This document shows positions 9,370-19,302 of a DNA stretch of 64,000 nt, piece by piece (within the stretch, counting starts at the first letter, position 1; each line of letters starts with the position of its first letter). The DNA lies in contig NZ_CP034998.1 of assembly GCF_002531755.2 (NCBI RefSeq), positions 868,001-932,000 of the forward strand. Direction: 5' to 3'. The notes under the pieces are model-generated. The model saw nothing but the letters and a program-made list of their open reading frames with translations, was not told the DNA's origin and searched no databases. A program made the translations under genes and the position numbers. This DNA comes from Rhizobium acidisoli (GTDB taxonomy: Bacteria > Pseudomonadota > Alphaproteobacteria > Rhizobiales > Rhizobiaceae).

Positions 9370-10887
9370 CTATTTGCCGTCCTTCTTGTCCTGCTGCAGG
9401 ATCACGCCGAGTTCATGCCAGCGCCGCCCGTCGCGCTCGATGAGTTGGTCGGCTGAGGCCGGTCCCATGCTCCCTGGCGCGTAAGCGTCGGGCACGCTCT
9501 CGTCCTTGCCCCAGATATCCAGGAAGGGCTGCACCGCCGCCCAGCCGGCCTCGATGCCGTCGGCGCGCTGGAACAGCGTCTGGTCGCCGATAAAGAGATC
9601 GTAGAGCAGCGATTCATAACCGGTGGTCTTGCCGATATCGAACTTATCGGCATAGCGGAAGTCGAGGGAGACCGGCGTGGTATCGACCGAAAGCCCTGGC
9701 GACTTGATCGAGATTTCCATGCTCATGCCCTCGTCCGGCTGCACCTGGATCACCAGCCGGTTCGGCGGCAGGCGGCGATTGACCTCGGTCTCGCGGAACT
9801 GCGCGAAGGGAACCGGCTGGAAGGTGATGACGATCTCAGTGTCGCGTGCCGTCAGCGCCTTGCCGGTTCTGAGGTAGAAGGGCACGCCCGCCCAGCGCCA
9901 GGTATCGGCATAGAGCTTCAGCGCCACATAGGTCTCGGTCCGGCTGTCGGGCGAAACGTCCTTGCTGTCGCGGTAGGCCGGAAGATCGGCACCGTTGAGC
10001 GGCCCGGCCGTATAGGCGCCGCGCACGCCATGCGTCTTCGCCTCCTCGGGCGTATAGATGCGCAGCGCTTTCAGCACCTTGCTCTTCTCGTTGCGGATCG
10101 CCTCGGCATCGAAGCTGTTCGGCGGCTCCATGGCGATCATCGCCAAGAGCTGGAAGAGATGGTTCGGCACCATGTCGCGCAGCGCGCCTGTCGCATCGTA
10201 GAACTTGCCGCGGCTGCCGACATCGACGATCTCGGCGGCGGTGATCTGCACATGGTCGATATAGCGGCTGTTCCACAAAGACTCGATGATCATATTGGCA
10301 AAACGCGCCGTCATCAGGTTCTGCACCGTCTCCTTGCCGAGGAAATGGTCGAGCCGATAGACTTGGCTTTCTGCGATCTGCGCGAGGATCTGCGCATTCA
10401 GCGCTCGCGCCGAGGCGAGGTCGGTGCCGAACGGCTTTTCGATGGCGACGCGGCGGAAGGTGCCGTCCTTCTCGTCGGTCAGTCCATGGGCGGCGAGTTT
10501 CTCGACGATAGAGCCGAAGAAGGACGGCGGCACCGCCAGATAGAAAGCGGCATTGGCATCCGGTCCCAGCCGCTTGCCGATTTCGAGGAAAATATCGTCC
10601 TTGGTGAAATCTCCCGCCATATAGGAAATGCGCCGGCGCAGGCTTTCCCAGGCCTCGTCCTTTAGCGCCTGTTCATCACCGCCCAGATGGTTGAGGAATT
10701 CGTCGAGCCGCTTGCGCAGGAATTCGTCGTCGCCCGGTTCGATGCCGATACCGAGAATGTGGAGATCCTCGCCGACGAGGCGGCCGCGCGTCAGGTTGAT
10801 GATCGCCGGCACCAGCAGCCGGCGCGTCAGGTCTCCCGTCGCGCCGAAAATGACGAGGGTGACCGGCGGGGTAGGGGCAGCGTCCAT
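9370..10887 (-). CDS. zwf: Glucose-6-phosphate 1-dehydrogenase
   Basis: 505-residue cytosolic enzyme oxidising glucose 6-phosphate to 6-phosphogluconolactone with NAD(P)+. The Rossmann fingerprint is FGATGDLTRR (about 14-23). The substrate-binding signature RLDHFLGKE is at about 178-186 with catalytic His181, and EKPFGTD (150-156) is also present. Length is normal. It stands alone, without pgl or edd, the usual Entner-Doudoroff neighbours, so it is probably a second zwf paralogue serving NADPH supply (inference). Confidence 0.93.
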   Translation of the reverse strand: MDAAPTPPVTLVIFGATGDLTRRLLVPAIINLTRGRLVGEDLHILGIGIEPGDDEFLRKRLDEFLNHLGGDEQALKDEAWESLRRRISYMAGDFTKDDIFLEIGKRLGPDANAAFYLAVPPSFFGSIVEKLAAHGLTDEKDGTFRRVAIEKPFGTDLASARALNAQILAQIAESQVYRLDHFLGKETVQNLMTARFANMIIESLWNSRYIDHVQITAAEIVDVGSRGKFYDATGALRDMVPNHLFQLLAMIAMEPPNSFDAEAIRNEKSKVLKALRIYTPEEAKTHGVRGAYTAGPLNGADLPAYRDSKDVSPDSRTETYVALKLYADTWRWAGVPFYLRTGKALTARDTEIVITFQPVPFAQFRETEVNRRLPPNRLVIQVQPDEGMSMEISIKSPGLSVDTTPVSLDFRYADKFDIGKTTGYESLLYDLFIGDQTLFQRADGIEAGWAAVQPFLDIWGKDESVPDAYAPGSMGPASADQLIERDGRRWHELGVILQQDKKDGK

Positions 10888-10979
10888 GTGTCATCTCCTG
10901 AGATTTTCCGGCCGACTATAATGCGCATCGATTTCGCCGCAACATATGCGGGCGGGGGATAACAGGCATTTGACAGCAT

Positions 10980-11121
10980 GTGGGGCGTGCCCCTAATCCG
11001 CCTGCCGGCACCTTCTCCCCGCAAACGGCGCGAAGGGGGATAGCCGCAACCTCCCGATTCCCCATCGAACTCTCGTATGGCACGTCCCCTCGCCCCGTTT
11101 ACGGGGAGGGTGAGGGGCAGC
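10980..11121. repeat. RIME1-like element (inverted relative to 6175)
   Basis: Starts GGGGCGTGCCCCTAATCCGC, contains GCCGGCACCTTCTCCCCGC and ends CCGTTTACGGGGAGGGTGAGGGG. Same two-hairpin layout as 6175-6316 in opposite orientation. Confidence 0.65.
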
Positions 11122-11157
11122 GCCTCGGCCCGAACCGAGCCCGCCGGCAGCAACCGA

Positions 11158-11928
11158 CTACCCCTTCACCGCCACCATGAAAATCCGCGGAAACCGCAGC
11201 AGCACCCGCCCATCCGACATCTTCGGGTAGGCATTTTCCACCCGCGCGAGATAATCCGCCAGAAAGGCCTGGCGATGCTTTTCGCCGGCATGGGCGAGAT
11301 AGGGCATCAGCCCGGTGCCCTTCACCCATTCGACGATCGCCGCGCCATCCGCTATCGGGTGATTGTAGATGGTGTGCCAGATATCGACGCGCGCGGCCTT
11401 GGCGATCAGCCTGGAATAATAGGCCGAAGGCGGCGCCAAGGCCTGCCGACGCACGCTCTTTTCCTCGAAGGCGGCCTTCCACGGCCCCGCATGCGCCGTC
11501 TCCTCCATCAAGAGATGGGTGGGTTCGCCGAGATTGTCGGGCATCTGCACCGCCAGCGCCCCGCCCGGGGAAAGCCCGTCCATCAGCCGGTCGAAAATAT
11601 CGAGATGATCGGGCAGCCATTGGAAGACGGCATTGGCAAACAGCAGGTCGGCGGTCTCAGTCGGCTGCCAGCTGCCGAGATCGGCCTCGACGAAGGCGGT
11701 GCCGGGAAGCCGCTTGCGGGCCGCCTCCAGCATGTTGAGATCGCTGTCGATGCCCGAAACGCCTTCCGCCCCATAACGAGCGATGATGAGCTCGGTCGAA
11801 TTGCCCGGCCCGCAGCCGAGATCGACGGCGCGGCGGATCTTTTGCAGCGGCACTTGCGCCAGAAGGTCACGCGCCGGCCGTGTGCGTTCATCCTCGAATT
11901 TCACATATTGGCTTGCGGACCATGCCAT
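11158..11928 (-). CDS. tam: Trans-aconitate 2-methyltransferase
   Basis: 256 residues, the normal Tam length. The SAM-binding motif I is [10 protein letters not shown] (35-44). The N-terminus [23 protein letters not shown] and [11 protein letters not shown] are characteristic of Tam. The enzyme methylates trans-aconitate, a spontaneous isomer of the TCA intermediate cis-aconitate that inhibits aconitase. Cytoplasmic, single-gene unit; no regulator is adjacent. Confidence 0.9.
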   Translation of the reverse strand: MAWSASQYVKFEDERTRPARDLLAQVPLQKIRRAVDLGCGPGNSTELIIARYGAEGVSGIDSDLNMLEAARKRLPGTAFVEADLGSWQPTETADLLFANAVFQWLPDHLDIFDRLMDGLSPGGALAVQMPDNLGEPTHLLMEETAHAGPWKAAFEEKSVRRQALAPPSAYYSRLIAKAARVDIWHTIYNHPIADGAAIVEWVKGTGLMPYLAHAGEKHRQAFLADYLARVENAYPKMSDGRVLLRFPRIFMVAVKG

Positions 11929-12038
11929 GGCGTTTACTCCTGATATCAGGCCACATTTTCCATGTGGCGGATGCGGATCTTGTCCAGGTTGCGGCCGTCC
12001 GGCTCGATGATCTCAAGCCAAGTATGCCCCGCCGAGCT

Positions 12039-13313
12039 TCACTCCGCAGACACAAGTATCTTGTCGACGCGCCTGCCGTCGAGATCGATGACTTCGAAGC
12101 GCCATCCGCCTCGCGTGAAACTCTCACCCAACTCGGGCAGATGTTTCAGCTCTTCCAGCACCAGGCCGGCCACAGTCTGATATTCGAGATCGTCATCGAG
12201 CTTGAGATTCAGGAACTCGGCGAATTCGTCGATCGGCGTCCAGCCGGACACCAGATAGGAACCGTCGTCGCGGCGCGCGATGGCCTGCTCGTCCACAGGT
12301 CCCTCCTGCAGAGCCCCCATGATCGCTTCCAAAATGTCGCCTGACGAAACAATCCCCTCGAAATGGCCGTACTCGTCAAAAACCAGCACCATGTGGACTG
12401 GCGATTTCCTGATGGCTTCAATCACATTGATCGCGGTCGAAAGGTCTGAAACCACCGGGACGTCCTGCGTCAGGGCCTTAATATCGGCACTGCCGTGTTC
12501 CGACATCGAGTCGTAAAAATCCTTGACCGGAAGGATGCCGATCACCTCGTCCGAACTGCCTTTGCGAACGGGCAGCCGAGACCGTTTCGTCCGGTGCAAT
12601 TGAGTGCGAATTTCATCAAGGCTGTCGTCGATATCGATAATTTCGACATCGCGTCGGGGCGTCATAAGCGCTCGGGCGGTGCGGTCCGCCAGGCGCATGA
12701 CGCCTGATATCATCGCGGACTCTTCGCTTTCGATAACGCCGGCCGACTGCGCCTCGGCCAGAACGGTTTTGATCTCTTCGTCAGAAACGTTGTCGCCGCC
12801 TTTTCCGGCTTGGCCCAGGAGCTTCAGCACAAGATTTCCGGAAGCGTTCAGAAGCCACACGAGCGGCAGCGCGATTTTTGAAAGGACCGCCATGGCCGGT
12901 GCGACCTTCGCCGCAACGGCTTCGGGTTCTCGCAATGCGATCTGCTTCGGAACAAGTTCGCCGACAATCAAAGAAAGATAGGTGATCGCCACAACGACCG
13001 AACCGACGCCAATCGCGTCGGCTAACGTCGATGACATCCCCTGTGTCTCCAGCCATCCGGTCAAGCGGCTGCCGAGGGTGGCCCCTGAGAAAGCGCCCGA
13101 GAGAACACCGACCAGCGTAATGCCGATCTGAACCGTAGAGAGAAAACGACCGGGGTTTTCGGCAAGTTTAATGGCTTGAGCTGCCCCCTTGCTCCCATGG
13201 TCGGAGAGAACTTTTAGGCGGGCTGTTCGAGAAGACACAACAGCCAACTCCGACATGGCGAGCACACCATTGACGATGGTGAGAAACGCCACAATTCCGA
13301 TTTCCAGAAACAC
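12039..13313 (-). CDS. CNNM/CorC-type membrane protein with CBS pair (hemolysin family)
   Basis: 424 residues from a GTG at 13313. An N-terminal DUF21/CNNM membrane domain (about 1-180, with MSELAVVSSR and AITYLSLIVGELVPKQIALREPE) is followed by two CBS domains (about 200-330, including MTPRRDVEIIDIDDSLDEIRTQL and VLVFDEYGHFEGIVSSGDILEAI). A CorC_HlyC domain forms the C-terminus (about 340-424). This is the architecture of Mg/Co efflux-associated proteins in the inner membrane; 'hemolysin' is a historical name. Transport substrate is not shown by sequence. Confidence 0.9.
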   Translation of the reverse strand: MFLEIGIVAFLTIVNGVLAMSELAVVSSRTARLKVLSDHGSKGAAQAIKLAENPGRFLSTVQIGITLVGVLSGAFSGATLGSRLTGWLETQGMSSTLADAIGVGSVVVAITYLSLIVGELVPKQIALREPEAVAAKVAPAMAVLSKIALPLVWLLNASGNLVLKLLGQAGKGGDNVSDEEIKTVLAEAQSAGVIESEESAMISGVMRLADRTARALMTPRRDVEIIDIDDSLDEIRTQLHRTKRSRLPVRKGSSDEVIGILPVKDFYDSMSEHGSADIKALTQDVPVVSDLSTAINVIEAIRKSPVHMVLVFDEYGHFEGIVSSGDILEAIMGALQEGPVDEQAIARRDDGSYLVSGWTPIDEFAEFLNLKLDDDLEYQTVAGLVLEELKHLPELGESFTRGGWRFEVIDLDGRRVDKILVSAE

Positions 13314-13894
13314 AGGGACCCTATTCGTTGAGGTTTCAATGCCGCATCGACAAGGCGGCGCGGCGAGGGGTTCGAAGCGACGCTATATCAGCGTCACCCA
13401 TCGTCATTCCGTCATCGTATCACATCAGTGTCGCTTTCATCGGTCTTCAGAATTCCGTGAGGCGGCAAGACCGACCCGGGCGGAAGGGTCGGGAATGCGG
13501 TCGAAAAACATTAGTGATTCGGCAGGAGCCGCCCATGTGGCGGCGCGTCATTCGCAATGATCTGGAAGAAGGCCGCTCTCTGCGGGATCTACCCGAGGCG
13601 AGGCGGAGGTCATCGCGCCGTCTACAGTGGTCGCCAGCTTCCTCGGCCGGAAGATCCCGGCTGGAACGGGCGGAGCTTGTACTGGATGGGTCGCTGTCGG
13701 GCATGTCGCAATTTTGGCGGTGAAACGGTGCCGGCGCAAGAGGCGCTAAGCAAAAATCCTCATAGCCTATTGATGTGACAGTTTTGAAACGGCGGCAGTG
13801 CGGCGTTCTGATTGAAGGTTTTAAAAATCTTGTTGGTGTTTCCGCATGATGCCGAAAGCCGCCCGAAGGGACCCGGCATCACGCGCTCGCGCCA
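13314..13894. other. 580-bp gap without a recognisable gene
   Basis: Short overlapping frames exist on both strands (for example 13557-13778 plus and 13447-13704 minus), but none has a family pattern or a good ribosome site. The only defined element is the hairpin at 13844-13884. Confidence 0.5.
13844..13884. repeat. GCATGATGCCG hairpin repeat, second copy
   Basis: GCATGATGCCG (13844-13854) pairs with CGGCATCACGC (13874-13884) with one mismatch, directly downstream of the cupin gene. Same palindrome as 1629-1668. Confidence 0.55.
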
Positions 13895-14359
13895 TCAAGC
13901 CGCCAGAATGGTGATCCCGTAAGCATTGGCCGCCGCCGTCATGCGGGCAATAGTCTCAGGCGAGGGGGCTTTCAGCGGCTCGGTCGTGCCTTCCGCTTCG
14001 ATGAATTCCGCCATGTCGCGATCGACGATCGCGGAAAAGACAGCCGGGGCCATCCCGCGGTTGGAATAGCCGTGCACCATGAAGGGCGGGATGGTGACTA
14101 TGTCGCCTGCGCCGGCCTCGATCTCCTCAGGGCCGTTGTCGGTGAGCCGCCAGATCGTCAAACGTCCCTTGAGGATGCGAAACACTTCCGGGCTCGCATG
14201 CGCGTGTTTCGGGGTGCGGCTGCCTGATGGTACGGTGACGTCGAAGATGTTGAGCCAGGTTCCGCGGATACGGACCTGTCGCTCGATCCGGTCGCCGAGG
14301 ACGAAAAAGCGCTTCGCCTCTTCGCCGGCAGGCATTGTCACAAATGAGTTGGACATCAT
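13895..14359 (-). CDS. Cupin domain protein
   Basis: 154 residues from MMSNSFVTM (14359; the adjacent ATG at 14356 is equally possible, behind an AAAGGGA site). The cupin core shows HAHASPEVFRILKGRLTIWR, with metal-ligand His/Glu residues, and IPPFMVHGYSN as motif 2. A single beta-barrel domain fills the protein. The frame stays open upstream to 15640 on the same strand, but that region is the shadow of the TIM-barrel gene. Substrate unknown; such proteins are often isomerases, dioxygenases or sensors. Confidence 0.8.
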   Translation of the reverse strand: MMSNSFVTMPAGEEAKRFFVLGDRIERQVRIRGTWLNIFDVTVPSGSRTPKHAHASPEVFRILKGRLTIWRLTDNGPEEIEAGAGDIVTIPPFMVHGYSNRGMAPAVFSAIVDRDMAEFIEAEGTTEPLKAPSPETIARMTAAANAYGITILAA

Positions 14360-14701
14360 GTCCCTTTCTTTATTCGGGCTTTTCTCCCGGGGCTTTTTCT
14401 TGCGGGCGCAGCCGTTAGACCTTTGCACCGCCTTTGACAACAGCCTTGTTACCGAGGGCACCGTCGCCACATAGCTCGGGCATGGGACATGCCTCACGAA
14501 GCTGAGAGGCTGATATCGGTGCGGCGGATCTATTTCGCAAGGTCCGCCAGCGCTGTGCCAGCCGTGCGGAAATGACAGGGCTGCGGCGTTTCGAAAGGTT
14601 CCGCGCCTGTAATACCGCCGACACAGAAGGGGCGCATAGAACGCGGCGGCTGTTCCGGCCATCCCCCACGCCGTCACGGCGTTCATCGATGGAGCACACC
14701 C
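14360..14701. other. 342-bp gap, divergent promoter region
   Basis: Lies between the leftward cupin gene and the rightward TIM-barrel gene. It must hold both promoters; I see no strong palindrome, repeat or small gene in it. Confidence 0.4.
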
Positions 14702-15520
14702 ATGTCTTCTCTTCCCGTCGTCGGCGCCGCCATGACGCTCGATGACGTCGAGCTTCATCGCGACTGGCTGTTCGAAAAGTCCCGCGATCTCGAACTGCAG
14801 AGTTTCGTCGATGCCGAGGTCTTGAACGGCGACTGGGCGCCGCTCGCCGAACGCGCCCGCAGGCTTCTCGACGGTCACACCGGCCGTCTCGGCATTCACG
14901 GCCCGTTCTGGGGTTTTACCATCGCCTCGGAAGATCCCGATATCCGCGCCGTCGTCTCCAGGCGCCTGCTGCAGGGCCTCGATGTCTGCGCCGCCGTCGG
15001 CGCGACGCAGATGGTCGTCCACAGCCCTTACACTTCGTGGTCCTACAACAACCTCGACAACAATGACGGCGCCCGCGAGGATCTGGTCGAGCGTGTGCAT
15101 CTGACGCTCAGTGATGCCGTCAGGCGCGCCGAGGATATCGGCTGTACCATGGTGTTCGAAAACATCGAGGACAAGGACCCTCATATCCGCGTGGCGCTTG
15201 CCGACAGCTTCAATTCGCCCGCCGTCGCGGTCTCGATCGATACCGGCCACGCCCATTATGCCCATGGCTATACCGGCGCGCCGCCGGTGGATTATTACGT
15301 CAAGGCCGCCGGCAACCGCCTGCAACATGTGCATCTGCAGGATGCCGACGGCTATGCCGATCGCCACTGGAGCCTCGGCGAGGGCTCGATCCACTGGCAC
15401 GCCGTCTTCGCCGCCCTTGCCAAGCTCGAAAGCAATCCCCGCCTGATCATCGAGATCAAGGACAAGTCGAAGATCCGGGCTTCGGCGCAGTACCTGGCCT
15501 CGATCGGCGTGGCTGAATAA
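14702..15520 (+). CDS. Sugar phosphate isomerase/epimerase (TIM barrel)
   Basis: 272 residues of the AP_endonuc_2/xylose-isomerase-like TIM-barrel family. Metal-ligand blocks are visible: HGPFWGF near residue 64, VVHSPY (strand 4), VFENIED (Glu), SIDTGHAHYAHG (Asp/His), HVHLQDADG (His) and LIIEIKDKS (Glu). Members isomerise or epimerise sugars, hydroxypyruvate or inositol derivatives. No sugar transporter is adjacent, so the substrate cannot be guessed. Start ATG follows the intergenic region shared with the cupin gene. Confidence 0.82.
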   Translation: MSSLPVVGAAMTLDDVELHRDWLFEKSRDLELQSFVDAEVLNGDWAPLAERARRLLDGHTGRLGIHGPFWGFTIASEDPDIRAVVSRRLLQGLDVCAAVGATQMVVHSPYTSWSYNNLDNNDGAREDLVERVHLTLSDAVRRAEDIGCTMVFENIEDKDPHIRVALADSFNSPAVAVSIDTGHAHYAHGYTGAPPVDYYVKAAGNRLQHVHLQDADGYADRHWSLGEGSIHWHAVFAALAKLESNPRLIIEIKDKSKIRASAQYLASIGVAE

Positions 15521-15540
15521 GGCTGGCGCCTGCCGTTCTC

Positions 15541-15795
15541 TCTTCTCCCCAGAGGGGGTCCGAAGGACGGGTCGAGACCTGTGGCTCGACCCCGGTCGGT
15601 GGCCCGAAGGGTCGGATGAGGGGGCCGCACGGCACATCATTCATTATTGCCCTTCGCTTGCGCTCAGCGCATTCGCGGCAGTGCCGCTCACCCCCTCATC
15701 TGCCTGCCGGCATCTTCTCCCCGCGGGGGAGAAGCGGAATCGTGGCAGCGCCTTGGTTCCCTCTCACGCTTGTCACAGGCGAGACAGCAAAACTC
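15541..15795. repeat. Degenerate intergenic palindromic repeats
   Basis: Partial RIME-like pieces: CTTCTCCCCAGAGGGGG near 15541, GGTCGAGACCTGTGGCTCGACCCC (a hairpin) at about 15570-15595, and CCTGCCGGCATCTTCTCCCCGC at about 15705. These fill the gap between the two convergent genes. Confidence 0.45.
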
Positions 15796-15797
15796 CC

Positions 15798-16841
15798 TCA
15801 CGAAAACCGCGTAATCACGCTGATCCCCGTGGCCTCCGCCTTGTCGAGCGCCATCAGCGTCGGCACGGCCTCCTCCAGGCTGACTCGCCGTCCGATCAGC
15901 TTCTGCGGGGCGATCTTGCCGGCGGCGAGCATCGACAGCATGGCGTCGTAGCGCCAGGCCTGCATGCCGTGGCTGCCGTAGATCTCCAATTCGTGGCCGA
16001 TCACCTGCGCCATCGGGATTTGCGGCGTGGCATATTCGCCGAGCATCAGCCCCACCTGCACATGCCGGCCGCGCCGGCGCAGGTTCTTGATCGAGTTGAA
16101 GCAGGTGGCGGGGTGGCCGAGCGCGTCGATCGAGACATGCGCGCCGCCCTTAGTGATCTCGCGCACCGCCTCCGCCACATCCGCGACGCCGGAGGCATTG
16201 ACCGTTGCCACTGCTCCGCACTCTCTGGCGAAGGCAAGTTTCTCCTCGGAAATATCGATGCCGATCGCATTGGCGCCGAGCGCGGTGGCGATCATGATCG
16301 CCGACAGGCCGACACCGCCGCAGCCATGCACGGCGATCCATTCGCCCGGCCCGGTGCGGGCTTGGTCGGCAACGGCGCGAAACGAGGTGGCGAAGCGGCA
16401 GCCGAGGCTTGCCGCCGTCGCATCGTCGATCGTATCAGGCAGGTGCACCAGATTGGTGTCGGCATAATCGATCGCCACATATTCGGCGAAGGATCCCCAA
16501 TGGGTGAAACCCGGCTGGAACTGGTTGGGGCAGACCTGTTGGTTGCCGGAATGGCACTCTCCGCAATGGCCACAGCCGGAAACGAACGGCACTGTCACCC
16601 GGTCGCCCACCTTGAAACGCATCACGCCGCGGCCGGTGGCGACGATCTTTCCGGCAAGCTCGTGTCCCGGCACATGCGGCAGGCGGATATCGGGGTCGTG
16701 TCCCATCCAGCCGTGCCAATCGCTGCGGCAGAGCCCGCTGGCGCCGACCGATATGACGACGCCGTCCTCGGAAGGCGTCGGATCGGGCAGGGTGCGGATC
16801 TCGGGCGCCTGTTCGAAGGCTTCATAATACATGGCTTTCAT
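15798..16841 (-). CDS. Zinc-dependent alcohol dehydrogenase
   Basis: 347 residues from ATG 16841 (MKAMYYEAF), which has an AAGGGA site; the upstream in-frame ATG at 16877 adds 12 unrelated residues. Catalytic zinc ligands are in [10 protein letters not shown] and GHELAG. The structural zinc site is [17 protein letters not shown], with four Cys. The nucleotide-binding GCGGVGLSA precedes a Rossmann fold. This is the medium-chain MDR class, cytosolic, NAD(P)-dependent. Exact alcohol unknown. It diverges from the aminotransferase gene at 17092. Confidence 0.92.
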   Translation of the reverse strand: MKAMYYEAFEQAPEIRTLPDPTPSEDGVVISVGASGLCRSDWHGWMGHDPDIRLPHVPGHELAGKIVATGRGVMRFKVGDRVTVPFVSGCGHCGECHSGNQQVCPNQFQPGFTHWGSFAEYVAIDYADTNLVHLPDTIDDATAASLGCRFATSFRAVADQARTGPGEWIAVHGCGGVGLSAIMIATALGANAIGIDISEEKLAFARECGAVATVNASGVADVAEAVREITKGGAHVSIDALGHPATCFNSIKNLRRRGRHVQVGLMLGEYATPQIPMAQVIGHELEIYGSHGMQAWRYDAMLSMLAAGKIAPQKLIGRRVSLEEAVPTLMALDKAEATGISVITRFS

Positions 16842-17091
16842 CGGCGTCTTCCCTTGCTGCTGTCCGGCGATTTGCACCTATGATCGCATGCGGCATGCCT
16901 CCGTTCCAACGGTCCATTCGATCATTTTTGCTGATGCACCCATCGCTTACGCCACGGCCGCCGCGCACGAATATTGCGGCCCGGCGCCATCCCTCAACAT
17001 TTTCTTGCTTCCGCATTTGCCGCCCGGATTTGTCCTTGACCCCGCCTGCCGCGGCGGCTTTTGCTGTCCCGACTTGAGAGGGGAGGGCAAT

Positions 17092-17979
17092 ATGGCCGTC
17101 GATACATCACCGCGTTCAACCACCTGGACTCACGTCGACGGGGAATGGCTTCCGGGCAATCCGCCGCTGATCGGGCCGACCTCGCATGCTATGTGGCTGG
17201 GCTCCACGGTCTTCGACGGCGCCCGCTGGTTCGACGGCATCGCCCCCGATCTCGACCTGCATTGCCAGCGCATCAACCGCTCGGCGCTTGCCATGGGGCT
17301 GAAGCCGGTGAAATCGGCCGAGGAAATCGCCGCGCTCGCCTGGGAGGGCGTTGAAAAATTCGACGGCGCCACGCCGATCTACATCAAGCCGATGTATTGG
17401 GGCGAACATGGTTCGCCCGGCAGCGTCGTCTCCGTCGATGCGGAATCGACCCGCTTCGCGCTCTGCCTGTTCGAGGCGCCGATGGGCGGCCATGGCGGCA
17501 CCAGCCTCACCGTCTCGCCCTATCGCCGCCCGTCGCCTGAGACGGCGATGACCGAGGCGAAGACCGGCTCGCTCTATCCGAACAGCGGCCGCATGATCAC
17601 TGAGGCGCGCAGCCGCGGCTTCGACAATGCGCTGGTGCGCGATCTCAACGGCAACGTCGTCGAGACCGCCTCGTCCAACGTCTTCCTGGTGCGCGACGGC
17701 GTGGTGATGACGCCCGCCGCCAACCGCACCTTCCTCGCCGGCATCACCCGCGCCCGCGTCATGCACCTCCTGCGCAAGGCCGGCTTCGACGTCGTCGAAG
17801 CCACGCTGTCCGTCGAGGATTTCCTCGCCGCCGACGAAATCTTCACGACCGGCAACTACTCCAAAGTCGTCGGCGTCATCCGCCTCGACGACCGCAACCT
17901 CCAGGAAGGCCCGGTCACCCGCAAGGCGCTGGACCTCTACATGGACTGGGCCCACGGCAGAAGCGAGAGCGAGGAGTGA
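17092..17979 (+). CDS. Branched-chain amino acid aminotransferase (class IV PLP)
   Basis: 295 residues from ATG 17092, preceded by GAGGGGAGGG. Class IV aminotransferase features are HVDGEWLPGNPPLIGPTSHAMWLGSTVFDGAR at the N-terminus, the PLP-lysine block EAKTGSLYPNSG, and LNGNVVETASSNVFLV. It transfers amino groups between branched-chain (or related) amino acids and 2-oxoglutarate. The N-terminal HAMWLGSTVFDGARWF is typical of the rhizobial paralogue rather than the main IlvE. D-amino acid transaminase is the alternative within the fold. Confidence 0.85.
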   Translation: MAVDTSPRSTTWTHVDGEWLPGNPPLIGPTSHAMWLGSTVFDGARWFDGIAPDLDLHCQRINRSALAMGLKPVKSAEEIAALAWEGVEKFDGATPIYIKPMYWGEHGSPGSVVSVDAESTRFALCLFEAPMGGHGGTSLTVSPYRRPSPETAMTEAKTGSLYPNSGRMITEARSRGFDNALVRDLNGNVVETASSNVFLVRDGVVMTPAANRTFLAGITRARVMHLLRKAGFDVVEATLSVEDFLAADEIFTTGNYSKVVGVIRLDDRNLQEGPVTRKALDLYMDWAHGRSESEE

Positions 17980-18086
17980 GGAATGGTCCCGCGGAGCGGG
18001 AGCAATCGATCCAGTGAATCGATTGCAATGACGAACGCCCGAAGCGCAAGCGTAGGGCCGGGCGGTTCGGCGAAGCAGAGCCCGGT

Positions 18087-18233
18087 CCGCCCCTCATCCG
18101 CCTGCCGGCACCTTCTCCCCGCCTGCGGGGCGAAGGCGACAAGCCGTGAACCTCCCCGTCCCTCGTCAACGTCTCGCAGGGCACGTCCCCTCTCCCCGTC
18201 AGAACGGGGAGAGGGCTAGGGTGAGGGGCAGCC
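18087..18233. repeat. RIME1-like element
   Basis: Starts CCCCTCATCCGCCTGCCGGC and ends CGGGGAGAGGGCTAGGGTGAGGGG, with the same two hairpins as 10980-11121 and in the same orientation as that copy. It lies between the converging aminotransferase and LysR genes. Confidence 0.7.
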
Positions 18234-18262
18234 TCTCGCGCTGAGGTCTGCCGCCTCACGCC

Positions 18263-19165
18263 TCACGTCATCCACTTCCGATGCTCCGCAAATCTCTCCG
18301 CCAGGAGGTCGATGAACAGCCGCACCTTCGTCGCCAGATGGCTGCGGTTGGGATAGACTGCGTTGATGTTGAATTCGATCGGCCGGTAGTCCGGCATGAT
18401 CTTCACCAGCCGTCCTTCGGCGATATCGTCGAAGACCACGAAGCTCGGCGCCAGGAAGATGCCCTGGCCATTCAGCGTCAGGAAGCGCAGCATCTCGGCG
18501 CTGTTGGAGACGGCATTGCCGCCGATCTTGACGCTTTCCGGCCGGCCTTCGCCATCCTCGAAGCGCCATTCCTCGCCATAGGGGTAATAGGCATATTGCA
18601 GGCAATTGTGATCGGCGACCTCGGCCGGCCTTTGCGGCATCGAATGGCTTTCGAAATAGGCCGGCGAGCAGACGAGCACATGGCGCCAGGGCGTCAGCTT
18701 GCGGGCGACGAGCGAGGAATCCGGCGGCGGCACGGTGCGGATCACCAGATCGTAGCCGTCCTCGATCATGTCGACCATCCGCTCGCCGATGCTGAAATCG
18801 AGCGCGATCGACGGATAAAGCTCCATATATTCGCTGACGACAGGCAGCAGGAACCGCACGATGGCGCTGCTGGTATAGACTTTCAGCGTGCCGCGGGGCG
18901 TGGTGCTGAGCGCGCCCGCGGTCCGGTCGGCCTCGTCGAGTTCGGCAAGGATCTGCGAGGAGCGTTCATAATAATATTTGCCGGTTTCCGTCAGGCTGAC
19001 CTTGCGCGTCGTGCGGTTGAGGAGCCTGACACCAAGCCGGTCTTCCAGCGATTGCACATGATTGCCGACCATGGTGACCGACATGTTGAGCCGGCGCGCG
19101 GCGGCGGAAAAACCGCCGCATTCCACCACGCGGCCAAAGACTGTGAGGCTTGTCAGCCGATCCAT
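18263..19165 (-). CDS. LysR family transcriptional regulator
   Basis: 300 residues. The N-terminal HTH is clear (MDRLTSLTVFGRVVECGGFSAAARRLNMSVTMVGNHVQSLEDRLGVRLLNRTTRKVSLTETG reads straight through the family pattern), followed by the two-lobed inducer-binding domain with SIGERMVDMIEDGYDLVIRT. It is divergent from the EmrA/EmrB-type efflux operon starting at 19303, so it very probably controls it. The inducer is unknown; I could not pick one LysR box in the 137-bp gap with confidence. Confidence 0.9.
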   Translation of the reverse strand: MDRLTSLTVFGRVVECGGFSAAARRLNMSVTMVGNHVQSLEDRLGVRLLNRTTRKVSLTETGKYYYERSSQILAELDEADRTAGALSTTPRGTLKVYTSSAIVRFLLPVVSEYMELYPSIALDFSIGERMVDMIEDGYDLVIRTVPPPDSSLVARKLTPWRHVLVCSPAYFESHSMPQRPAEVADHNCLQYAYYPYGEEWRFEDGEGRPESVKIGGNAVSNSAEMLRFLTLNGQGIFLAPSFVVFDDIAEGRLVKIMPDYRPIEFNINAVYPNRSHLATKVRLFIDLLAERFAEHRKWMT

Positions 19166-19302
19166 ATTGCCCTCGGATTATCCGCTGAGAGTTGATGATC
19201 CTTCCCGATTTAAGCAGATTATCACAATGAACGGCAGGGCGCATTGTCCCTTCAATCGAACAGGGCCTCTGAAACGGGGGCCGGCATTGAAGGAGAAACA
19301 CA

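Noticed and set aside
13557..13778. 73-codon frame with a Cys-rich end
   Set aside because: No ribosome site or family pattern; two other frames overlap it.
14360..15640. N-terminal extension of the cupin frame
   Set aside because: Lies opposite the TIM-barrel gene; homology starts at MMSNSF.
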